64,000 nt of DNA from Ulva prolifera (GCA_023078555.1 CM041198.1:8975836-9039835), one strand, 5' to 3'; positions 37,457 through 50,189 are shown, counted from the stretch's first letter. Numbers and translations are program-made. The notes: generated from the letters alone by a model not told the origin.

Positions 37457-39643
37457 CGACCTGCTGTGGACTTGGCCGTGGTATTCAATGCGGAGACGTT
37501 GAGCCCCTTCCTTCCTGTGGCGGTTCCAGCTTGGTGTGTGTTTACCAAGGCCGGGGGGGTGCTCGACATGTTGTGAGAGGGCCATGCTGGCGGAGCTGCG
37601 CAGGACAGGAATGGATGACAACCATGTGTCAGGTCTGCGTCTTGCGCTATGGTCCCGACTTTCAAAGTCTAGACTTTCAGGCGGTGTCTCCAGACACTGC
37701 GCAGCGGGTGTGGTTCACAAATGGTGCAGGTGAGAAGATGAGTTCGTGCACTGTTGCTTTGGCAGCTGAAGAGGGCCTGCAGCAGATCACTGTCGGTGGC
37801 TGTTTTGTGTGCAATGCCGCAACAGCAAGAGGCCAGGGCTGTTGATGTAGAGACGAGAGATTGAGGCGCCTGCTACAGCGTCGGGCGAAGGATTAACTGA
37901 CCAGTTGATTGATGAAGGAAAAGGTGACTATAGTCCGCCGGATGTGATTCAGAACCTACAAAGGCTGCGTCTCCGTCTTGTGGTGTAGATGTTGGTATGG
38001 TGGCTCAACGCCCATCGGGCTTGCTGCCCCGATGACTTCATGCCATATCGATTTGTTTAAATCCCTCTTTCAGTCATGGTGTGATGCCTGTTCCCATCCT
38101 CATGATCATTGCCTCCTCAGGCGGAGCACCCGTCGGATGAGTGCACCTAGACTCGTAAGTATAGGTCGTGTTTGCAGTCTCTGCAGTGTAGAAGCCAAGC
38201 TCTTCAGTCACAGCATGTTAAAGCTGTGACAACATGTAAGCCACTGTGTCTGCCAGCATTTGATGCATGCAGATTCAAAGGCCTCTTATCTCGAGGTATG
38301 TGAGGTTCACATTCCACTTCCGCATCAAACCACAACCTGTGAGCACTTGTGGTACAACTGTGCGATGCTGGCCGGCATCCATGCGGCGTCCGTTGCCGCT
38401 GTGGTGCTGTGCATGCAATTGTACGGCAGCCGCGGCAGGGCCGCATCGATTATGCTTGCAACAGTCATCCTCGTGTATGAACGCCTGCCTGAGCTCATCT
38501 GCCCCACAGCGCGTGCACGCCCTCGCTGCAAGGGACTCGAGCAAGGGCATGGAGCAACAACCGAAAGAGCTCGGGCATTCTCATGGCAGAGCACCAACGC
38601 ATACTACAATGCAACGCATCCGAAACTCATCAGTGCGAAGATCCACCTTATGAAAAGGATGTCAGCCTGGGGTCATGCTGCCCCCGCCCAGCCTCACCGC
38701 TCAATTCACAGGAACACCAGTATGGCTCCAGACCGCGAAGATGCTCATGAAGACACAGAATTACCGTGATGCAAAACACGGTACATTGCTCGGGCAATAC
38801 TTGAGCCTGGTAGAAAACAATTGGAGCCCAGCATTCCCAGACAGGCACATGAGATGGCATGAGCTGCAGTATACAGCTCCTGTCCGCCCCTCGCCTATCC
38901 CCGATTGATTGCAATGTGATACCCAGTCTGGCTGGTTCTGTTTGTACACTCAGTTCTGATCCTGGTAGAACCTCACTGTGCTGGCCATCAGTGCCCTGGC
39001 CCTGGACCGGCTGACTTGGTGCTGGCGATGGTCACCAGTAACGCACCGTAAATTTGGATTCACAAGCCACATCTTTGTCGGACCTTGACAGTTCCGGATG
39101 ACCTAGCCCGCATGCCGAGGAGTGACGTGTGACAATTGGACTGAGAGAGGGGGGCAACATGGCAGCATGGGGAGTTGGGATGTGTGTCACACAAAGTGTG
39201 TGCGACTGCTCTGCCTGCCCCTTGGGCCGGAGAGGGGGGCGGCCGTGAGGATCAGTCTATGAAGCCCATGTTGGCAAAGCATAAATTTCCGAAGCATGTC
39301 CTGAGCCGCTCTGTGTGAGCCAGCGCTTTTCACACCAGGAACATACGAAACGAACATCCGAAGCACCGTTTCGACCAGCTTAGTGAGCCGAGGCGGATTC
39401 AGGCCAGATGGTTACGGCTGGTCGAGGAAGCTCCGCCGAGTTGCGCGGCGCCACGAGTGGCACGCTCAAGGACTGGTGCAGCCTGCCGCAGTGATGTCGT
39501 TTCATGGCTCTTGTAAGGCATGCTGTACGTGCGAGGTGCCAGGTGCTGTGTGAACAGCAGAAGCGTTCATTAGACGTTGGCAATTTTCCTCAGTGGCCTG
39601 ACAGTGATAGAATGATGTGAGCTCTTGCATCGTTTGTTGTGCC
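37457..39643. other. Spacer between the SMP-C2 paralogues
   Basis: About 2.2 kb that is not repeated upstream of copy I. It holds short ORFs, the longest at 38260-38769 (+, 169 codons), with a possible acceptor ATGCATGCAG near 38275. I see no domain. It should contain the 3' UTR of copy I and the promoter of copy II, but no promoter motif stands out. Confidence 0.45.
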
Positions 39644-42600
39644 ATGGGCACTGTCATTAGCGATCGCGTCCTGTACCAGATTGCAGAAGACGCTGTACCC
39701 GTGAGACTTGCCGATTTAAGTCCACGTAGCCAATGTGGCCTCAAGGAGGTAAAAAGCCACCGTGTATACGAAGGATCGGAGCGTTGGTGCAGCGTTCCGG
39801 AGCCTCGCATCCCATGTCAGGACGACGCCTCCGGACTAGGGATCCCAGATGCATCGGAAATTGATGGATACGTCTACTGGCGTCAGGGCGAGTTAGGCCC
39901 GAGAACATGGCCGCAGACGTATGCGGACAACATTCGGCAGTTGACGCTTGCGGTGCATCCTCTGAGTGCAGCCGACTGTGTTCCACCCTCTGCGGCCGAG
40001 GTAGATTACCTGCGGGTATGAAAATCCAATTTATCTGGTTGGAACACAGTTGCTGCGGGTGCCGCAAGCGCTCCGTGCCCCCTTCAGCGCTCGCGGTGAT
40101 CTCAACGTTGTGGGACAACAGCGAACTGAAGAGCGTCAACTCACACAGACATAGACAATTCACACAAACACTTGGCAGTTTCGATCCCATGCAGGGGCGG
40201 GGCAGCATGCACACCTTGTCCACATCCCGCCTATCAAGATCATTGTCTCTCCCTTGATTTGCAGAAGCGCAGAGAGATCAGATTGCGTCTGCAAAATAAA
40301 AAGCCTCCACTGGTGACGCTGCCTTTGGGTCAGGTGTTGGGGCGGACAAAGAATGTCATTCTTGCCCTTGTGGCCATACCGCAGCTGAAGCGTCTGAAAT
40401 CGAGACCTACCCAGGCTGTCTCCCCGATTGTGATGGGGCTTGTCGTCGGCATCATTATCAGCGCTTGCAGCCGAAAGCGGAGGTATGGCGCCTCTGTGCT
40501 TCCTGCCATGCGCTCGTCTCCGCAGCTGGTATCTGCAGCTGGCACCCATGACGGCCTCGCCAGCTCTCAGAGCTCCAGCAGTGTTATGAAGGCCACACAT
40601 GCGGCATCGTGCTGCGGTGTCCAAGCTGCTGTAAGCAACTATTTCCTGATGGTGCATAACTTCCCACACACCGCTCTGGTACCTGCCATGCCTGCAGCGC
40701 CAAGCCTGTGCTGACGCGCATCCCTCCCATCGCTGCATTGCCATCTGCCTCAGCCGCACACGCCTGCCTGCAGGCAAAGCCGCATGCGGGCGAGGGCAGG
40801 CCTCAACGCTGCGACCGACGACCTCGTCCAGTGCCTGTTCCGCCTGATGTCGCAGCGCAGCAAGGAGGGCCACCGCGTGGACTGGGACGCACTCAGCCGC
40901 GGCGCAGAGACATGCGAAGGCATCAACACCATGATGCGCAAGGTCTGGCGCCACCTGGAACCCCACGCCAGCAGGTGCCTCCCCCCGTTCCCCTCTCGCC
41001 AGGCTCGCACGGCCTCACACACCCGCAGCCGCATAACTCGACATGCATGCAGCGTTGGGTCGCCGCCTTGATGCGTCAGGGCGGCCACCTCCCAATCAGA
41101 GCCCGAAATGTTTGTGTCGATCTGTGACATCCGGCCCGATTGCCCAGAACTGGCGCTCACAACCAAGCACGCCATTTCACATCGGGACTCTCTGTGCTAC
41201 CGCTGTACGCGCTTGTGAATGCAACCGTCGGGTGTGCATGCGCGAGGCACACATGCGTGAGCAAAGACGGAGTGTGGCAACCCAATCATAGTCCTGCTAT
41301 ACTTCGCTACAACGAGAAGATGTCAGTATCCCTTAAGAGGTGTCCCCGACGGCTGCAGCAAGATCCATGCCGCCATGAGCTCCACCGGGGGCTGGAGCGC
41401 AGCGCAAGTGCCAGTGATGTGGTCTGGCCACACCCGACCCTGCCATAGCGGGACACGGTGCAGGTTCCTGCTGAAGCAGATCAACCTGATCTTCACCAAC
41501 TACAGCCCGCCGGTGTTAACGAGCCTGAGGATGGAGTCGCTGCAGCTGGGGGCCCGTGCGCCGGAGATCGTGAGCATGCACACCTTCTCCGCCACCCCCC
41601 GCAGCATCGTGCTGCACGCGAACCTGCGCCTCGACGGCGACGACCTGCACGGCGTCATCGCGGGGGGCATCAAGGGAGGGTTTGTCAAGGCCGGTGTGTC
41701 GTCCCTGCCGTCTCTCATCTTTTCTTGTTTATCCAAAACAATGTTTTTAGCTTGCCTCACGTGTGTATGCCAGCGCAAGTCTGAAGGCAGCCATCGGCGT
41801 CCATGAGCCGTTGTGGAATCTCTCTCTCTCAAAACACTTTGAGCAGCACTGCTTGACAGGCGGCTACGTGCCTGTGGCAGCGCTGGCGATGAAAAGGACG
41901 CTGTAGCGCTGACACATGCATGCGGCGCAGGCATGCGGAACATGCGGCTGGCGACCGAGGCGCGCATCGAGCTCATGGAGCCGATGCAGGCCTTCCCCTT
42001 CTTCAGGGCCATGAGCATCGCCTTCCTGGAGCCGCTGGACCCCGCGTTTGCTGTCAAGCTGGACACCGGCGCCCTCTCCGACAAGATCCGGCCCGAGCCG
42101 GCGGTGAAGCCCCTGCTGATGCACATCCTCACGAACGAGGTCTTCTCGGTATGCGCCCCCCCCCCCCCACCCTGGCCACTGGAGCTGCAACAGCACAGTG
42201 CGCATTCCACGTGGTACCTCCTGCCCACCCGCTGCAGCAGCGGACCGCGGCATTACGGCCCGTCAACTGCAGAGCGCGCCTGTCAGCGGCTGTGCGCCAC
42301 GCAGGCTGAAACTCGAAGCGTTTACAACTTGTGCAGTGGCATGTGACCCAGTGACACCACTGCGCTGTGGCCGCACTGTTCTTGATGACACCGCTTGGTG
42401 CTGCTGCAGAGGCTGTGCGTGTGGCCCCACCGGATGATCATCCCGATGCGGGCCGCGGACCACCCCCTCATCAGGCCGATCCTCCCAAAGATCCAGACGC
42501 AGATCAAGGGCATCGTGGCCGTTGAGGTGCGCCGCGCAGCGGCCCTGCCCCTCCAGTGCGCCGCCCCTCCTCTACCTCTCGTGCATCACAGCCGTACCTG

Positions 42601-45600
42601 CCATTGGCATGGCCCACAATCTCCTCTGGCGTGTGTGTTGTTTATGCCTCCGCAGCAGGGCACCCATGCATGCTGGGTGCAGCGGGAGGGCACTCGGGGC
42701 GCATACATTCTTGCATGCATGCATGCCACGTTTGCAGGCCGGGGCAGAAGACTGTGGCGGCGCTGAGTCCTGACGGCGTGCACTGGTACAAAACCGGCGT
42801 GTCGTACGATGGCCCGAGCCCAGTGTGGGAGTCCGAGTCTGACGGCCAGGCTGGCGACCTAGGCAAGCACCTGCTGCTGGTCCCCCTGAAGGAGCTCGAC
42901 GTCGGCCTGCAGGTATGCACCTCCCCTGCGCTTGCATGGTAACCTCTGCTGCGAGTGTCACCAGGACAACCAGGTTTGAGACGCAGGAGCTACAGTGCGA
43001 GCGCGTAGCATGCGTGTGGCTCAGAAGCAGAGCCTCGCTGCCCAGGCGCGGCTGCACGCAGGCACGGCCGCAGCCAAGCTGTAGCGTGGCTGATGGCAGC
43101 AGTCTCATGTGCATGCAGGTGGCGATCGGCCTGTCGGACATCGAGGAGCACTACAGGTGGCGGGACCTCGACAACCCGAAGGTCGCGGCGCGGACGACGG
43201 TGCACTTGCACAGCCTCGCAGAGGGGGAGATGCTGGAGGGCTGGCACAAGCTGCGGCCGCCGGAGTCACGGCGGCAGCACGGCATGGCCCTCGCCGCCGA
43301 CGAGCGCCACGGCTGGGCCCCCCCCTGGCGCATGTGCGGCCCCTGCTCACCATCGATCGTTCCATTGGTTGCGGCGGCACATAGCCACTGCATGTGCTTT
43401 TCCTGCATGACGTTGCCATGGTGTGCAGTGCTGAACCGCTCCTGCAGAGCGTACCGCACATGTAAGGCATATGTGGTCCCGTTAACTCGGAGTTGTCAAT
43501 GTCCAATAGGATGCGGCTCAGTAAATTCAGATTTACTTGACTTGACTTTAAAGGCCTGGCCGCGATAAGGGTGCCGTGTCGCTATACGGCATCTATGCTT
43601 TCGATGCCTCGCCATCATCGGCCTTTGCTCGCACATTTCGGCCGCACCAGAGGGTAACGTTAGTGCCGCTGGATCCAGTCAAAGCCCCCAGCGATGACAA
43701 ATGCTACCGACTCTACGCCTATACACACACGCTGCGATACATCTGTAGGTACATGTAGGTACATGTAGGTACATGTAGGTACATGAGCCGTGGGCTCGCC
43801 GCAAGCTGCCTGCACAACAGTGCGCTGCTACCTGCTCCCGCACATGCATGTTACAATCCGCCGGGTCCCAGTGTGCACTGGGCCGGTGTGTCACCTACAG
43901 GAGAGCGCCATGGCATCAGTGTTGATGCATGCATGCAGGCACACGCGGCGCGCAGGCGTCAAGCGGCCGCGCCGCCTCCGCTCCGAGTTTGACACGTTCC
44001 AGCACACCTTCTGCTCTGACATCCGGGAGCCGCTGCCGCCGATCCCACTCCAGCATGAGGCCGACGCACTCGCCTCATTCCCCCTGCCTGATATCACCAA
44101 CATGGCCGGGCCGGGGGGGAATGCGCCCCTGCTGAATGGGTCGGGGGGAGAGGACGGGCGGGTCAGTCTGCGCGCCCCACGGCGCGGCCGAGCATTCGTC
44201 GCTGCCGCACGGTCGCGCATGCGCGCTCGCGGCGAGAAACTCGCGACGGGGGCGCTAGCCATGCCACTGCGGCGCAGCAAAGGGTCCAGTTCCGGCGGCG
44301 CGGCCGGCGGCGACGCGGCCGGCGGCGGCGCGGCCGCAGGCGGCGAACGGGCGTGTGCCGCGGCGCCGTGGGGGGCGGTGTATCTGAAGCTGGTGCTACT
44401 GGAATCCAAAACACTGAAACGGCTGTTCAGCAGCAACGTGTCACCGGGGGCGGGCTTGCCGCGGGCGGCGCCAGAGGCGGCGGCGGCGGGGCTGGCAGAC
44501 GTGCTGCGCCCGTGGCAGCGCGCTGGGCGTGCCCGGGGGCAGCTGGGGTGCTTGTTTGTCACGGTGCGCACCCGATACATGCCTTGTGCTGCGTTGATGG
44601 AAGCCGCTCTCCGGGCTCAGTATGACAGTCATACTCCGGCACCACCGAGACTCGTTCGCTCATCAGCGCATTCCAGACAAATTGAGCTTTCGAGTCAAAC
44701 TAGCTTGATCCCCACCAACCATCTCTCAACAGGTGTGCCTAGCTGTCCGTGCGCGCTGACTGCGTATCCCTCTGCCAGTTCGAGGCGGGGTGCTCGGGCC
44801 CAGGACATGGCTAGGAGAATTGATTCACACTCACTCGTACAGGTGCTTGGGGCGCACGGGCTGAACCTATGGGACGAGTCGAGCGGTTTCGAGGACACCG
44901 GCCTCAGCCTCCCGGTGTCCTACGACACCTTTGTCAAGCTCGAGCTCACGAGAGGGGAGGGGCCAGCGCGGGAGGTGCTCACGGGCGATCGCACCGGCAC
45001 GATCGACAGCAGCCGCGAGCCAGTGTTCCTGCGGCCGTTTGAGTTCCTCGCGCAGCCCGCGGACTGCACGCTCGAGGTCTCCGTTGTGAGCACCGTGTCT
45101 CTTGGGAAGGGCCACTTCCGGGACAAGACGATCGGCGTCGTGTCGCTGCGGCCCAGCGACCTCGCGCAGTGCCCCGACGGGCGGGTGCGCACCCGTCGTT
45201 TCTCTTGGCTGCTTTTGCCGTACAGTGACATCATGCATCTGAGTCTCTCATGCTCAGTCACTATGCTGCGCTGTTGGATCGCCTAGCAGCATTTCTAGGG
45301 CGGCCATCCAGAAGTCATTTCTGGATGTTCGGGTTGTTCTGTGTGCTCGGGCCGATGACCCAACAGCGCAGTGTTGGGCTCCTTTCCATAACCTTTGCTG
45401 CACTCATATGGTCATGTATCGCCTGAGGGTCACCTAGTGGCAGGCTCCCTCAGCCACATGCCAGTCACTCTGTGCGCTATGCTGTGCAGCTGTGGAGGGC
45501 GCCCCTCGACATCACCGCCCCCGGCCATCCGAGTGTCGTCACAGGCCGCGTGAAGCTCTCGCTGGACTGGCTGCCGGTCACACCCGCGCCCCGCGCGCCG

Positions 45601-48600
45601 CCGCCGCCCCCGGACTTCCTCCTGCGGCTCGGCCGAGGCAGCCTGAGCGTGCGGGTCATCTGCGCGTGGGACCTTGCGCCCATGGACGTGCAGGCGATGA
45701 CGTGCCGCGCGCGCGTGTGCATGCTGGCGGCCGGGGAGGAGCGCCGCACGCCGGCACACGCCAGCATGTGCCCGGTGTGGCTCAATATTCAGCGGTTCGA
45801 GCACATCAGTGAGTGCGGCTCGCTGTGGCTGGAGGTGCAGCATGTCGGGTCGGTGCGGGCCCTACCATCGGCCGAGCTGTACAGGTTCTCAGCTGTGCTT
45901 TGCGCGCTGTTTGCTTCTGAATACACAGGTGCTGCTAGGCGCCTGGTAAGCTGGTTTAAGGAAAGTATAATCCCTCAATCGCCATGGGGGGGGCGTGGTG
46001 TGCTGTGTGCTGTGCTCACATTTGGCCGACGTTTGGCACAGCTCTCCGCATGCCCTTCCGGCAACAGATACATGCGTGCAGGCTGGGCACCAGTCCATCT
46101 CCCGGTGCCGTATCAACGTGGAGGACCTGGCGCCCATGCCTAACCAGGCCGTGCTCGTCACCAAGTGCCTGCAGGGATGGGACGGCGACCCCACGCACCC
46201 GCAGCGCTCCGACCTGCACTGGACCGCGGGCCTCGGCGCCCCAGCCCCCGGTGACCACGCCGCTGCAGCGGGGGCCGCCCCCTCGGACCAATCGCATGCA
46301 CGTGCCACCGCCACCGCCCCAGACACAGCCAGTGGGGCCACGGCCGGCACTCCGCGCGGCCACCCGGCGAGATGGCGTGACGCGTGCGACATGCATGGGC
46401 CGAGTGCGCTGAGGTGGGCGGCGCAGCATTCGGCGGAGGCCAGCGGCTCGCTCGCGTCGGACACCGCGCCCCCGCCGGGAACGGCCTGCTGCGGCTGGCT
46501 CATGTTCGAGGTGCGTGACTGCTGGCTGCAGCTGCCGCGGTGGGGGCTCTGGGGGTGCAGCTGGGGGTGCATCAGCTGGACGCCGTTCTGCGCAGGCACA
46601 TGGCGGGCACTGCTCCCGGCACGAGCTTGTATCCAACCACATCCCCAGCTATCGCATCACACGCTTCCGATGCAATACGTTGTGCGTGTATGGATGCCGT
46701 GCATGCATGCAAAATGCATGTCCTGTATCAGGGGCTTTGCACGTGCGCTGAAGCCCTTGGAAACGTGTGCGAGTGCCATGAACTGGTTCGGGCATGCGCT
46801 TCAGACCACTGTACGACCGTCGAGTCATGAACATGCGACAACATATGGCACATGCGCATGCATACAACGGCAAGGCTCACGTGCACGTGGAGCGATGTTG
46901 CGTCGGACATGCAGGTGGCGTACTGCCCCTACACCGACAGCGGTGCAACAGGCAAGCAAGGCCACAAGTTTGCGTTTCCGCGCGTGAAGCGCGACTTGCT
47001 TTCGGCGGAGGCGCACCGCATGCATATTGCGCGGCAGGCCCTGCTGAGCAACACGCTGCCCGACGCGCAGGCGCCGCGGCAGGTGGGGGGCCTGGGGGCG
47101 CGCAAGAAGGCCGTTGTGGTGCGCAAGTTTGCTCACAGCCAGATGCCACTCATGGCAAGCGCACTTTGTGCGGGCGTGTCACAGGGGTCGGGGCATGCAT
47201 GGCAGATACCGGGCACGGATCAGGGCCTCCCTGAGTCCTGCTCATCACGGCTCTGGCTGTGAAGCTTGTGCATTTGTATTCACTGCATCGGCTGGCAGCA
47301 TTTGCTGTGGCTAGGACTTGGGCTCAACGCGCGCCCTCCCCTGCGTGAACTTCTGTGCACCCCATGCCTGGTGAGGTCTAACGCGGCTGTGACAAGGCCC
47401 CCTGTGGCGCTGCAGGTTGGGGAGGCGGGCAACTGTCTGCGGGTGGAGGTGCTACGCGGCGAGGGCATGCCCCGCACCGACGTGCTGGGTAGGTCGGACC
47501 CGTATGTGGTGCTGACCGCACAATCAGAAGCCGGCCTGCAGATGTTCCGCAGCAAGACCGCCTGGAAAACACTGGTGCGGCCTCCTCCTCTGCCATGCCG
47601 GTCTCCACTGGAACACATGGCCGCTCGGCGGAAGGCGCTGAGTCAGGCGCAGCACGCAGCACAGCATGAACATGCATAAGCGTCCACACCGACACTGGCC
47701 TGCGGCCGTGCTGCATGTGCCTCACGTTCTGCCAGATACAGCATCAACGGTACAGTCTGCACCAGTAAGATGCGATGGTTGAGCTGTAGGCAGGCGCCAT
47801 TGTTTGCTTTGACCGGTGTTCAGCGGTACGCGCATCAGCTGTGCGTCGATGCATTGCATGTGCAGCCGGTTCTCCCGAGAATGAGCCGCTGCAGCCTTTC
47901 CCTGCTGTCGACCAAAGCCGCATGCATGCAGAACCCGGCGTGGCACGCGTGCATGGACGTCTGGGAGGCGCACAGCACCGGCGGCGTGCTGGAGGTGCAG
48001 GTCTGGGACGACGACGTCCTGCGCCGGGACGACCACATCGCCACGGAGCTCCTCCACGTCGCCGCCACCCTGCGCGCCCCCGGCCCCCCTGGCCAGCCCG
48101 TCCCTGCCGTCGCCCCCAACTCCTACCCAACGCACAGCATGGAGGACGCGCTGCCGTGCCGCGAGGTGGTGTCGCGGGAGGTGGTGCTGGAGCTGCGGGG
48201 GGCGCGGCACAGGCGGGGCGTGCCGGCGGTGCACCTGCGGCTGACGTGGGTGCCGGCCGGGGTGGCGGCGCCGTGGGGTGGCGCGCGGGAGGGGCGGCCG
48301 ATGCGGCCGTGGCGCCACACCGACCTGCATGCACTGCACGCTCATGTGGGTGCCGATGACTCGGGCGCATTCAGTGAGAGCAGCTGCGGAGATTCGGGTG
48401 CGGTGGTGGTCCAGCCGCGTGCTGTGTGCTGTGCTATACATGCTGCGGTGTTTGTTGATAGTTAACAGAGGTGCGGGCTTTGTTGCGTGCGTTTGTGAGT
48501 AGGGCACAGGTATCAATTCCGGCTGCGTTCGGGTGCTGGCAGACAGCGACGTCCGGGATCGACCCGTATTCCACTGCGGCCGGTGCCTGAAAACGCGTGC

Positions 48601-49266
48601 CTGGTGCCGAAATCTGCAGGACTGTATGTGCAGATTCAACGGCGTTGTCCGCTTCATTGGCCGTGTCAGGGGCTGATCGCAGCGGCGCCGCCGCGCGTGC
48701 CCGGCGGGGGCGGCTGTCGGTGGTGGTGGAGGAGGTGCAGGGCGGCGCCGCGGCGAGCCGCCTGCCGAAGTACGTGACTGTCCGCCTCAACCGGGCGCGC
48801 GTCGGCAAGACCCGCAGCCAGCTGGGCTGCCTGTACCATCATGCCCTCTCGCCTATGGACAACGTCAGTGCCGACGACATCCTCGTGGTGAGCCCCCCGG
48901 CCCGGGCTGCAATGCTGGGATGTGGCGTGCTCATTCCGGCGTTCCATAGGTAGTTGCGCTGAGTTCCGGCCTTGCCTGATCCCTGCAAACCAGACCAACA
49001 ATAAGGCCTGTCCGCTCCAGCCTAAGCGTGCCGTGGGTGCTGTGCAGTTCAAGTTCAAGGCGCGGGGGCTGCAGGGGATGCTGCTGGGGCAGGCGACGCA
49101 GGCGGTGCGGGAGCTCGTGCCGGAGCCCGACCAAGAGCGCCTCGGCGTGCCCTTCCGCATGCCCCTCTCCGGCAGCCACCTCGCGCTCACCATCCGCTTC
49201 TCCTGGGAGCCTGTCCGGGCGTACCACCTCTCCCCGACCACGGCCCCCTGCCCTCAGCCTGCCTAG
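39644..49266 (+). CDS. SMP-C2 lipid-transfer protein (extended-synaptotagmin-like), copy II
   Basis: About 1,599 residues in 17 exons: 39644-40015, 40265-40482, 40774-40974, 41464-41693, 41931-42148, 42410-42555, 42738-42912, 43119-43333, 43939-44563, 44843-45184, 45490-45852, 46082-46510, 46915-47118, 47416-47574, 47932-48397, 48670-48887, 49048-49266. Ten exons have exactly the same length as in copy I and all phases match. The domain order is the same: membrane helix near residues 175-192 (PIVMGLVVGIIISAC), SMP at about 240-435 (INLIFTNYSPPVLTSL, RIELMEPMQAFPFFRAMSIA, VWPHRMIIPM), then five C2-like units with the acidic WDDDVLRRDD loop in C2-4. The exon matching copy I exon 11 is split by an extra intron, 45853-46081. 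The frame is intact, so both paralogues look functional. The start is the ATG in GCCATGG. Confidence 0.82.
43462..43552 (+). mobile_element. SINE 3' fragment in an intron of copy II
   Basis: It carries GGCATATGTGGTCCCGTTAA, then CTCGGAGTTGTCAATGTCCA and the tail TTTACTTGACTTGACTTT. It lies in the intron 43334-43938. The position differs from the SINE in copy I, so the two insertions are independent and later than the gene duplication. Confidence 0.65.
43745..43784. repeat. 10-bp tandem repeat GTAGGTACAT
   Basis: Four perfect units of GTAGGTACAT in an intron of SMP-C2 copy II, near the SINE fragment. Confidence 0.9.
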
Positions 49267-49659
49267 CGAGATGCCACTCACAAGCCTCCGCCATAGCCCC
49301 ACGTTGCAGCTGTACATGTGCACCCATGCGCAGCGCAGTGGCGGACTGTCAACTGCAAGGAAGCACGCCTGGGGAGGTCTGTGCAGCAGCTGGAAGCTTT
49401 CAGGATGTGATGCAAACACTGCCTCGCTTGCGGTCCGGTGCGGTGTTGTTGTCCTGGCTGTTGGCTGTGTATGCAATGAAATGCATATGGCTGCGTCTAT
49501 GATGGAGCCTTTCCTACGCCATGTCGCGCTGTACTACATCGACTAATATTGTGATTGCAGGCAGGCAGGCAACGTATCGTGCTATCGTGAAGGTGTGGGG
49601 CAGACGAGGTGTGCAAGGAAACAGAAGTCGTCAGGGCCTGTGTGGTGTTCCTCTCACGT

Positions 49660-49800
49660 CACGCAAATTGCAGCCGCTGCTGTCTGAGCATTAAGCCTCG
49701 AGAGAGTCCAGCTCCGTGAGATCTGGCCATCGGGGCACGTCGACTGCTGTGACCTCGTCTGAAGCGCAGCAGTAGCGAGCCTCACGGGCTGACGTGTGTG
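49660..49800 (+). pseudogene. Decayed copy of the terminal exon at 51491-51667
   Basis: The acceptor and first codons match the intact exon: CAAATTGCAG then CCGCTGCTGTCTGAGCA, against CAGATTGCAG then CTGCTGCTGTCTGAGCA. A TAA follows within seven codons, and later homology (CGTCTGAAGCGCAGCAG) is in a broken frame. It is part of the upstream member of a tandem duplication offset by about 1.8 kb. Confidence 0.5.
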
Positions 49801-50189
49801 CAGTGCCCGCATGAGGCAGACACAGGAGTATTGGGGTGTTCGGAAAGTGTTGAATTGATGATGAGCTGTGTAGGCTGAAGGCTCTGAAAGAATGGCTGAT
49901 GTTGCGTGTTGACGTTAGTATTTTGGGTGTGAGTCGCGTAGTGGCGGCGTGCGTCACGGCACCTTCATTTGATTTTTTGCAAACGTCCTGTTTTTCCCAC
50001 ATCTGTCAAATGGTCAGACCATGACATTCAAACCCCCTTTGTACCGTCTTGGGAAGTTTCTTCACTGTCATGATGCAAAGCAAAAGAATGAGCTGCGTCA
50101 GGTTTCTCTGGTGGTGACAGGGGCAGACAAAAAGCGGCTCGCTGCACAAGAGACAAACCAGCCAGAAAGAACGTGAAGATAGCCAGACA

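Noticed and set aside
26837-49266. First reading of the C2-rich genes as centriolar C2CD3-like
   Set aside because: The membrane helix followed by an SMP domain (PP at the start of the barrel, LQLG, WPNRLVIPM) identifies the extended-synaptotagmin type instead.
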